Below, piece by piece: positions 58,164-64,000 of a DNA stretch of 64,000 bases. Location: assembly GCF_000372645.1 (NCBI RefSeq), contig NZ_APMP01000023.1, forward strand, positions 1 to 64,000, read 5' to 3'. Each line of letters opens with the position of its first letter. Within the stretch, counting starts at the first letter, position 1. The notes under the pieces are model-generated. The model had not been told where the DNA came from. It saw nothing but the letters and a program-made list of their open reading frames with translations, and did not search any database. The translations under genes were made by a program, and so were the position numbers. This stretch comes from Caulobacter vibrioides OR37. GTDB taxonomy: Bacteria > Pseudomonadota > Alphaproteobacteria > Caulobacterales > Caulobacteraceae.

Positions 58164-58423
58164 TGGCCAAGCTGCACTTCTCCCTGGTCGCGCCCGAACG
58201 GGAACTGTTCTCCGGCGACGTGGACCTGGTCCAGGCCCCCGGCTCGGAAGGCGATTTCGGCGTCCTGGCCGGCCACGCCCCGTTCATGACCACCCTGCGC
58301 GAAGGCAAGGTGACCGTGAAGGACGGCGCGACGACCAAGGTGTTCGACATCCAGGGCGGCTTCGCGGACGTCGGCCCCGACGGCCTGACCATCCTGGCCG
58401 AGCACGCCGTCGAAGCGGCCTGA
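58163..58423 (+). CDS. atpC: ATP synthase F1 epsilon subunit, lacking the C-terminal helical domain
   Basis: An 86-residue protein that contains only the N-terminal beta-sandwich (LHFSLVAPERELFSGDVDLVQAPGSEGDFGVLAGHAPF...ILAEHAVEA). The family is usually 130-140 residues, with a two-helix C-terminal domain that inhibits ATP hydrolysis. Short epsilons are normal in some alphaproteobacteria, where the separate zeta protein provides inhibition. It starts one base into the stop of the preceding gene. Confidence 0.94.
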   Translation: MAKLHFSLVAPERELFSGDVDLVQAPGSEGDFGVLAGHAPFMTTLREGKVTVKDGATTKVFDIQGGFADVGPDGLTILAEHAVEAA

Positions 58424-58451
58424 TCCCAGGGCCCTCCGCACGATTTCGAAG

Positions 58452-58483
58452 CGCCCTCGATCCTCCCGGATCGGGGGCGTTTT
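58452..58483 (+). terminator. Rho-independent terminator of the atp operon
   Basis: CGCCCTCGATCC-TCCC-GGATCGGGGGCG stem followed by TTTT, 28 bases after the atpC stop codon. Confidence 0.88.
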
Positions 58484-58492
58484 CGTATACGC

Positions 58493-59362
58493 TCAAAAGC
58501 GGGGGTGGAACGCCCTCGGCGCCCAGCCGAAATCCCGCGCGGCCGCCGACGAATCGAACGTCAGGTCCTGGCCCATCCGCGTCCCCATGGCCGTGGTCGC
58601 GCCTGGATAGAAGGGCCTGGCCAGCCGCATCACCAGGGCGAAAAGCCAGGTCGGCATGGGCAGGCTGCGCGGTCGCTGGCCGAGGCCCTCGAAGATCCGG
58701 TCGACCATCACGCGATAGGTCACCGTTTCCCCGCCGACCAAGTCGTAGGCCCGGTTTCGCGTCGCCGGCGCGTGGGCCGCGGCCAGGGCGCCGGCGGCCA
58801 GATCCTCGGCGTGGACCGGCTGGCGCAGACCCTCGCCCGCCCCCGACAACGGCATCACGTGAAAGCGCCGCGCCAGGCGGGCGATGCGACTGACGTTCCC
58901 GTCGCGTCCCTCGTCATAGATCAGGGTCGGCCGCAGGATGGTCCAGGCCACGTCATGGGCCGCGCACCAGGCCTCCACGGCGGCTTCGGCCCGCGCCAGG
59001 TCCGCCGCCACCGCCCGCTCGCCGGCGTCGGGCGAGTCGGTCTTGGTGAAACGGCTGGTCGAGGAAAAGGCGATCAGCCGGCTCAGGCCTCGCGCCTTCA
59101 AGGCCGGCAGGGCCGACGGCAGAAGCCAGATCGGCGACAATGAGAACACCGTGGCCGCCGCCGGCAGACGATCGGCCAGGTCGGGATCCTTGAGGTCGCC
59201 ATCCAGCCAGCAGGCGTCGTTCGACGGCGGCCGGCGGCTGATCGCGACCGGGTCCAGCCCCTCGCTCTTCAGCCGCGCCAGCAGATGGCCGCCGATCAGA
59301 CTGGTCGCGCCCAGCACCAGCACCGGCGTCTTCAGGGTGTTCTCGAAATCCATTCCCCTCAT
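58493..59362 (-). CDS. NAD(P)-dependent epimerase/dehydratase (SDR) family protein
   Basis: A 289-residue extended SDR-like protein with N-terminal VLVLGATSLIGGHLL (Rossmann), FSSTSRFTKTDSPD and LRPTLIYDEGRDGNVSRIARLARRF, and VHAEDLAAGALAA, a pattern shared with NDUFA9-type and sugar-nucleotide epimerases. It lacks a clear YxxxK, so its catalytic activity is uncertain. The start is either 59362 or 59353 (ATG three codons later). Confidence 0.82.
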   Translation of the reverse strand: MRGMDFENTLKTPVLVLGATSLIGGHLLARLKSEGLDPVAISRRPPSNDACWLDGDLKDPDLADRLPAAATVFSLSPIWLLPSALPALKARGLSRLIAFSSTSRFTKTDSPDAGERAVAADLARAEAAVEAWCAAHDVAWTILRPTLIYDEGRDGNVSRIARLARRFHVMPLSGAGEGLRQPVHAEDLAAGALAAAHAPATRNRAYDLVGGETVTYRVMVDRIFEGLGQRPRSLPMPTWLFALVMRLARPFYPGATTAMGTRMGQDLTFDSSAAARDFGWAPRAFHPRF

Positions 59363-59388
59363 ATAGTCAGGCTATCCGGAGCTTGCCC

Positions 59389-59742
59389 ATGACCTATGAA
59401 GACGTCCGCGCCTTCGCCTCGCGCCTGCCCGGGGTCGAGGACGCAACGGCGTATGGTCGTCCGTGCCTGAAGGCGCACGGCAAGATCCTGGTCCGGCCTC
59501 ACGAGGACGGCGAAAGCCTGGTCTGCCTCGGCGTGCCGTTCGACGAGCGCGACATGCTGGTCGAGGCCGAGCCCGACATCTTCCATTTCACCGACCACTA
59601 TCGGAACTATCCGATCGTGCTGGTTCGGCTTGCGGCGGCCCATCCGGGCACGGTACGGCGTCTGGTCCTGCGCCAATGGCGCGCCACCGCGCCCAAAAAG
59701 GTGCTTAAGGCCTGGGACGAGGCGCACGGGGAGCAAGCATGA
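59389..59742 (+). CDS. MmcQ/YjbR family protein
   Basis: A 117-residue protein with the MmcQ/YjbR DNA-binding-like fold: YEDVRAFASRLPGVEDATAYGRPCLKAHGKILV and a later YPIVLVRLAAAHPGTVRRLVLRQWRATAPKKV. The function is unknown. GGAG lies eight bases before the ATG. The end overlaps the next start by 4 bases (ATGA). Confidence 0.85.
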   Translation: MTYEDVRAFASRLPGVEDATAYGRPCLKAHGKILVRPHEDGESLVCLGVPFDERDMLVEAEPDIFHFTDHYRNYPIVLVRLAAAHPGTVRRLVLRQWRATAPKKVLKAWDEAHGEQA

Positions 59743-60395
59743 AGGTTTGGCGTATCGCGATCGCCGCTGTCGCCTGTCTGGGGCCGGCGCTGCAGTACTG
59801 GCTGATGACGCATGATCAGACCCTGGCCACGGGCGCGATCAAGACCGTGCGCTATTTCAGCTACTTCACGAACCTGTCGAACCTGCTGGCCGCCGCCGCT
59901 CTGGTCGCGCCTCTGATCGCTTCGGGCGACACATCCTTGGGACGCTTCGCCGCCTGGGCCGAGCGCGCCGGCCCGCGCGTCGCGATCGCCACCTATCTGA
60001 CGATCACGGCCCTGGTCTACCACCTGATACTGGCCAGCGAGTGGAGTCCCAAGGGCCTGGACCTTGTCGCCGACACCATCCTGCACACCGTCACGCCCCT
60101 GGCCTATCTGATCGACCTGGCCGCGCGCGGGGGCGAGGGCGAGGCGCGCTGGATCGCGGCGGCCAAGGCGCTCCCCTTCCCGGCGCTATTCGCCGCCTGG
60201 ACCGAGCTGCACGGCGCGCTATCGGGCTGGTATCCGTACCCGTTCATGAACGCCGCCAAGCACGGCTACCCGGCGGTGATGCTGAACATCCTGGCGATGA
60301 GCGCGGCCTTCGCCGGCGTCGCCCTGATCCTTACCGCCCTCTCGCGCGTTCGGGCCAGGCTGGCGCTGGTCCGTCCCGCGCCTATATCGGCCTGA
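59739..60395 (+). CDS. Pr6Pr family membrane protein
   Basis: A 218-residue membrane protein with about six segments and the motif RYFSYFTNLSNLLAA near residue 39, then HLILASEWSPKGLDLVADTILHTVTPLAYLIDL, which match the FAR-17a/AIG1-like Pr6Pr family. The function in bacteria is unknown. Translationally coupled to the gene before it. Confidence 0.82.
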   Translation: MKVWRIAIAAVACLGPALQYWLMTHDQTLATGAIKTVRYFSYFTNLSNLLAAAALVAPLIASGDTSLGRFAAWAERAGPRVAIATYLTITALVYHLILASEWSPKGLDLVADTILHTVTPLAYLIDLAARGGEGEARWIAAAKALPFPALFAAWTELHGALSGWYPYPFMNAAKHGYPAVMLNILAMSAAFAGVALILTALSRVRARLALVRPAPISA

Positions 60396-60415
60396 CCGTT
60401 CTTCTGGAGTTTCCG

Positions 60416-61255
60416 ATGTCCAAGCTTGTTCCCGCCATCCGCTCGGGCGACGTCCTGATGCCCGCCCTCGGCTTCGGCACTTGGCAGCTCGAGAACGGAA
60501 CCGCCGTTCCGCTGGTCGAGAAGGCCCTGGAGGTCGGCTATCGCCACATCGACACCGCCCAGATCTATGGCAACGAACGCGACGTCGGCGCGGCCATCAA
60601 GGCCAGCGGCGTCAAGCGCGACGAAATCTTCCTGACCACCAAGGTCTGGATCGACAAGTTCGCCGACGGCGACCTGCAGCGTTCGGCCGAGAAAAGCCTG
60701 GAGCGGCTAGGCGTCGACCATGTCGACCTGCTACTGCTGCACTGGCCCAAGCCCGAGGTCCCGCTGGCCGAAACCCTGAAGGCCCTGAACGAGGTCCGTT
60801 CGCGCGGCTGGACCCGCGCCATCGGCCTGTCCAACTTCCCCTCGGCGCTGCTGGCGGAAGCCGCCAGCCTGTCGGAGGCCCCGATCGCCACCGACCAGGT
60901 CGAGTATCACCCCTATCTGTCGCTGAAGACCCTTAAGGCCAAGGCCGACGAACTGGGAACCTCGATCACCGCCTGGTCGCCGCTGGCCCAGGGCAAGGTC
61001 GCCCAGGACCCGGTGCTGATCGAGATCGGCCGCGCCCACGGCAAGACGCCGGGCCAGATCACCCTGCGCTGGATCATCCAGCAAGGCGTCATCGCCATCC
61101 CGCGCACCAGCAACCCCAAGCGCGTCGAGGAGAACTTCGACGTGCTGGACTTCGAGCTGACCGAGGACGAGATGACCCGCATCCATGGTCTGGCCCGACC
61201 GGATGGTCGGCTGGGCGACTGGCTGGACAAGGCCTACCGCTGGGACGCGGAATAG
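60416..61255 (+). CDS. Aldo/keto reductase
   Basis: A 279-residue AKR: catalytic Tyr and Asp in GYRHIDTAQIYGNERDVG, Lys in TTKVWIDKF, His in LLLLHWPKP, the NADPH site in TAWSPLAQG and the C-terminal IPRTSNPKRVEENFDVLDFEL. It resembles the YeaE/DkgA 2,5-diketo-gluconate reductase group; the physiological substrate is unknown. Confidence 0.93.
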   Translation: MSKLVPAIRSGDVLMPALGFGTWQLENGTAVPLVEKALEVGYRHIDTAQIYGNERDVGAAIKASGVKRDEIFLTTKVWIDKFADGDLQRSAEKSLERLGVDHVDLLLLHWPKPEVPLAETLKALNEVRSRGWTRAIGLSNFPSALLAEAASLSEAPIATDQVEYHPYLSLKTLKAKADELGTSITAWSPLAQGKVAQDPVLIEIGRAHGKTPGQITLRWIIQQGVIAIPRTSNPKRVEENFDVLDFELTEDEMTRIHGLARPDGRLGDWLDKAYRWDAE

Positions 61256-61377
61256 GGTCGCCGCCCACATCGCGTCCGGGCGCCGCCGGGCTGTTGAAGG
61301 TAGCGCGTGAAGATGGACCATGACGTGCTGCTCGGCGGCTTGGCCGTGAGGGCGTTGGGATCCTGGAAGGGCGCAAC

Positions 61378-61418
61378 GCCGCCAAGATGCTCCCCGCAAC
61401 GCGGGGGAGCTTCTTGGC
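61378..61418. terminator. GC palindrome with extended stem, REP-like
   Basis: CGCCAAGA and TCTTGGCG arms enclose the GCTCCCCGC/GCGGGGGAGC core also seen at 14948-14969. It lies between the aldo/keto reductase and the purH leader and probably ends the upstream transcript. Confidence 0.65.
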
Positions 61419-61425
61419 GGCCGCA

Positions 61426-61453
61426 TTGACTCCCCCGCCCGCCGCCGTATTTT
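61426..61453 (+). promoter_or_regulatory. Candidate promoter of the purH riboswitch transcript
   Basis: TTGACT (61426-61431) and TATTTT (61448-61453) are 16 bases apart and sit just before the start of the ZTP riboswitch. The match to the sigma-70 consensus is fair and the position is right; not tested. Confidence 0.45.
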
Positions 61454-61463
61454 CCGCCGCGTT

Positions 61464-61634
61464 CGCGTGACTGGCGTTGAAGGTGGGAAACCACCGGGGA
61501 GCGTGGACCGCGCGCCTTTCAGGCGGGACGTCGTTCCGCCGCCCGGAAAGGCGCGTTGCTTGAGAGCTTGCGAGCAGACGCAAAACCGGCGTCCACTTTC
61601 ACGGCTCGCAAGCCGCCGCGCGCCTGGGCTCCGC
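61464..61634 (+). ncRNA. ZTP (pfl) riboswitch with long structured linker
   Basis: The 5' domain (about 61464-61503) shows the ZTP signature GCGTGACTGGCG, the hairpin GTGGG-AAA-CCAC and GGGGAGCG. The 3' domain at about 61613-61634 has CGCGCGCCTGGGC, the conserved GCCTGGGC end. Between them lie ~110 bases with two strong helices: CGCGCCTTTC/GAAAGGCGCG (61511-61520 with 61546-61555) and GCTTGCGAGC/GCTCGCAAGC (61566-61575 with 61604-61613). The next gene is purH, the classical target, so it should sense ZTP/AICAR under one-carbon shortage. Confidence 0.88.
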
Positions 61635-61663
61635 TTTTTCGACCACGAAACCAGGAGTCCGCC

Positions 61664-63253
61664 GTGCCCGCCGCCCCCGACTATCCGTCCGCCCCCGATC
61701 TCGTCGCCCCCAAGCGCGCCCTGCTGTCAGTCTCCGACAAGACCGGCCTGGTGGAGGCCGCCAAGACGCTGCACGAGGCCGGGGTCGAGCTGGTCTCGAC
61801 CGGCGGCACCAAGGCCGCGATCGCCGCCGCCGGCATCCCGGTCAAGGACGTTTCGGACCTGACGGGCTTCCCCGAAATGATGGACGGCAGGGTCAAGACC
61901 CTGCACCCGGTGGTGCACGGCGGGCTTCTAGGCGTGCGCGACGCGGCCGATCACGCCAAGGCAATGGCCGACCACGGCATCGGCGGCATCGATATCCTCT
62001 ATGTGAACCTCTATCCGTTCGAGGCGACAGTCGCGAAGGGGGGATCCTACGCCGAATGTGTCGAGAACATCGACATCGGCGGCCCAGCCATGATCCGCTC
62101 GGCGGCCAAGAACCACGGCTATGTCGCCGTCTGCACCGATCCGGCCGATCTCGCCGAGGTGCTGGAAGCCCTGAAGGCCGGCGGAACGACCCTGGCCCTG
62201 CGCCAGACCCTGGCGGCCCGCGCCTATGCCCGCACGGCGGCCTATGACGCGGCGATCTCGGCCTGGTTCGCGGAGGCGCTCGGCCAGGACTTTCCGGCCC
62301 GCAAGTCGATCGCCGGCGAGTTGCGCCAGACCATGCGCTATGGCGAGAATCCGCACCAGAAGGCGGCCTTCTACACCTTCCCGAACCCGCGCCCGGGCGT
62401 GGCCACGGCCAAGCAGCTGCAGGGCAAGGAGCTCAGCTACAACAACATCAACGACACCGACGCGGCCTTCGAGCTGATCGCCGAGTTCGATCCGGCGGCC
62501 GGCCCGGCCGTGGCGATCATCAAGCACGCCAACCCGTGCGGCGTGGCCGTGGGCGCGACCCAGCGCGAGGCCTATGAGCGGGCGCTCGCCTGCGACCCGA
62601 CCTCGGCCTTCGGCGGCATCGTGGCGGTGAACTCGCGCCTGACCCGCGAGGCGGCCGAAGCCATGGTCGAGATCTTCACCGAGGTGGTGATCGCCCCCGA
62701 GGCCGACGAGGACGCCGTGGCCGTGTTCGCGGCCAAGAAGAACCTGCGCCTGCTGGTGACCGGCGGTCTGCCGGATCCGCTGTCGACCGGCGACACGTTC
62801 AAGAGCGTGGCCGGCGGCTTCCTGGTCCAGTCCCGCGACGACGCGCGGATCAAGGCGACCGATCTGAAGATCGTCACCAAGCGCCAGCCGACCGACGAAG
62901 AGGTGCGCGACATGCTGTTCGCCTTTACCGTCGGCAAGCACGTGAAGTCGAACGCCATCGTCTATGCCCGCGCCGGCCAGACCCTGGGGGTCGGCGCCGG
63001 CCAGATGAACCGCAAGGACTCGGCGCGGATCGCGGCCCTGCGCGCCGCCGACTTCGGCCTCGACCTGAAGGGCTGCGCCTGCGCCTCGGAAGCCTTCTTC
63101 CCGTTCGCGGACGGCCTGATCCAGGCCGCCGAGGCCGGGGCGACGGCGATCATCCAGCCGGGCGGCTCGATGCGCGACGCCGAGGTGATCGAGGCGGCCG
63201 ACAAGCTGGGTCTGGCCATGGCCTTCACCGGCGTTAGGGTGTTCAGGCACTAG
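61664..63253 (+). CDS. purH: Bifunctional AICAR transformylase/IMP cyclohydrolase
   Basis: A 529-residue enzyme for the last two steps of IMP synthesis. The N-terminal cyclohydrolase domain ([51 protein letters not shown]) is followed by the transformylase domain with [14 protein letters not shown] and the C-terminal [11 protein letters not shown] and [19 protein letters not shown] start with AGGAG eight bases before it. It follows a ZTP riboswitch, which fits its need for folate one-carbon units. Confidence 0.96.
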   Translation: MPAAPDYPSAPDLVAPKRALLSVSDKTGLVEAAKTLHEAGVELVSTGGTKAAIAAAGIPVKDVSDLTGFPEMMDGRVKTLHPVVHGGLLGVRDAADHAKAMADHGIGGIDILYVNLYPFEATVAKGGSYAECVENIDIGGPAMIRSAAKNHGYVAVCTDPADLAEVLEALKAGGTTLALRQTLAARAYARTAAYDAAISAWFAEALGQDFPARKSIAGELRQTMRYGENPHQKAAFYTFPNPRPGVATAKQLQGKELSYNNINDTDAAFELIAEFDPAAGPAVAIIKHANPCGVAVGATQREAYERALACDPTSAFGGIVAVNSRLTREAAEAMVEIFTEVVIAPEADEDAVAVFAAKKNLRLLVTGGLPDPLSTGDTFKSVAGGFLVQSRDDARIKATDLKIVTKRQPTDEEVRDMLFAFTVGKHVKSNAIVYARAGQTLGVGAGQMNRKDSARIAALRAADFGLDLKGCACASEAFFPFADGLIQAAEAGATAIIQPGGSMRDAEVIEAADKLGLAMAFTGVRVFRH

Positions 63254-63268
63254 GAGTCTCGAGCCTTC

Positions 63269-64000
63269 ATGGACAGCGCCGCCTGGGGCGACCAGCTCGC
63301 CCAACATTCCCGGGTGTTCAAGCCGGTCGGGCCGGGCCCTTTCCCGGTGGCGCTGATCCTTCACGGCTGCGGCGGCAAGACCCCGTTCCTCGAGGACTAC
63401 GCCCGGGTCGCGGTCAAGGCGGGATGGGCGGCCGTGGTGGTCGACTCGTTCAAGCCGCGCGGCGTCACGCCGCTGCAAGCCAAGCTGACGGTCTGCACCG
63501 GTCTCGCTGTGCGTGGCCACAAGCGAGCCGGCGACGTCTTCGCGATGCTGGCCTGGCTGGAGGGGCAGGATTGGGCGGACGCCGACCGCGTCTTCCTGGC
63601 CGGCTGGAGCCATGGCGGCTGGACGATTATGGACGCCTACGCCCTGGGCGAGCGCACGGCGACCTTGACGGGCATCACGGACGCCGAGCCGGCGCGGCTG
63701 CGGCGTTCGGTGAGAGGGGCCCTGCTGGTCTATCCCTATGCCGGCTATCCGGCCCTGACGACGCGGCGAGGCTGGGGCGCCGAACCGCCGCCGGTCTGGT
63801 CGGTGATCGCCGGCAAGGATCAGGTGGTCGGCTGGAAGCTGCCCAAGGCCGCCCTAGACCGCCTGTCGCGCGACGGCCTGACGGTCGACGAGCTCTTCCT
63901 GCCCGACGCCACCCACGCCTTCGACGACGACCACGCCAACGATCCCCGGGCGCGTTACAGGCCCGACCTCTTCCAAGAGGTTCAGGCCTATTTCACCCGG
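63269..64000 (+). CDS. Dienelactone hydrolase-like alpha/beta hydrolase, 3' end outside the window
   Basis: 244 codons are open to the window end without a stop. The product opens with MDSAAWGDQLAQHSRVF and PVALILHGCGGKTP, then has the nucleophile motif LAGWSHGGWTIMD, the acid in VIAGKDQVVGW and the histidine in PDATHAFDDDH. This catalytic set and order fit the dienelactone hydrolase family (usually about 250 residues), so only a few residues are missing. The ATG is 15 bases after the purH stop with AGGAG between. Confidence 0.85.
   Translation, partial: MDSAAWGDQLAQHSRVFKPVGPGPFPVALILHGCGGKTPFLEDYARVAVKAGWAAVVVDSFKPRGVTPLQAKLTVCTGLAVRGHKRAGDVFAMLAWLEGQDWADADRVFLAGWSHGGWTIMDAYALGERTATLTGITDAEPARLRRSVRGALLVYPYAGYPALTTRRGWGAEPPPVWSVIAGKDQVVGWKLPKAALDRLSRDGLTVDELFLPDATHAFDDDHANDPRARYRPDLFQEVQAYFTR

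Overview
The window is a GC-rich (roughly two-thirds G+C), densely coded alphaproteobacterial chromosome segment. Gene content and signature families (DUF6065, DUF1674/SdhAF4, a CC_3452-type small exported protein, an 86-residue ATP synthase epsilon, Panacea/SocA) point to Caulobacter or a close relative in the Caulobacterales. No rRNA, tRNA, CRISPR, prophage or insertion sequence was seen. The first ~700 bases are visibly less GC-rich than the rest and look acquired.

Layout. 1-632: a Panacea/SocA-type antitoxin-like gene overlapping an unknown gene that leaves the window. 720-6472 (minus): nadD, proA, heparinase II/III-like, rpe, rsmB. 6565-11946 (plus): sdhAF4-like gene, a fused two-permease gene with an ABC ATPase, and gamma-glutamyltransferase. 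11971-18189: a gutted LMW phosphatase, pyrF, marC-like, a ubiH/coq6-like hydroxylase, Trm112, LON-domain, CnoX-like thioredoxin, ProXp/YbaK editing protein, DUF6065. 18208-24161: YgjP-like metallopeptidase, then a LysR regulator divergent from a dabB-dabA inorganic-carbon pump operon. 24181-27692: serine hydrolase, pdxY, ahcY with a SahR-like operator. 27844-32880 (minus): an S9 peptidase and a TonB-dependent receptor behind a tandem glycine riboswitch. 33143-36322: an orphan solute-binding lipoprotein divergent from an OmpR/TctD-type two-component pair. 36374-38560: rarD and asd separated by a nested palindrome. 38716-43701: polA and a chemoreceptor. 43842-51422: a 45-residue exported peptide, thiolase, D-aminoacylase-like enzyme, DUF1330, two TPM proteins with LemA, acyl-CoA dehydrogenase. 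51550-58423: small exported or hypothetical proteins, then atpHAGD, a zinc-ribbon gene and atpC. 58493-64000: an SDR, MmcQ/YjbR, Pr6Pr, an aldo/keto reductase, then a ZTP riboswitch, purH and a nearly complete dienelactone hydrolase-like gene cut by the window end.

Most genes are housekeeping. The informative parts are regulatory and structural. The glycine riboswitch sits in front of a peptide-uptake-like pair instead of gcv genes. The ZTP riboswitch of purH has an unusually long structured linker. A 76-bp repeat occurs twice in inverted orientation 33.6 kb apart. A GC palindrome lies inside a coding sequence. One phosphatase lost its catalytic middle by an apparently clean in-frame deletion.
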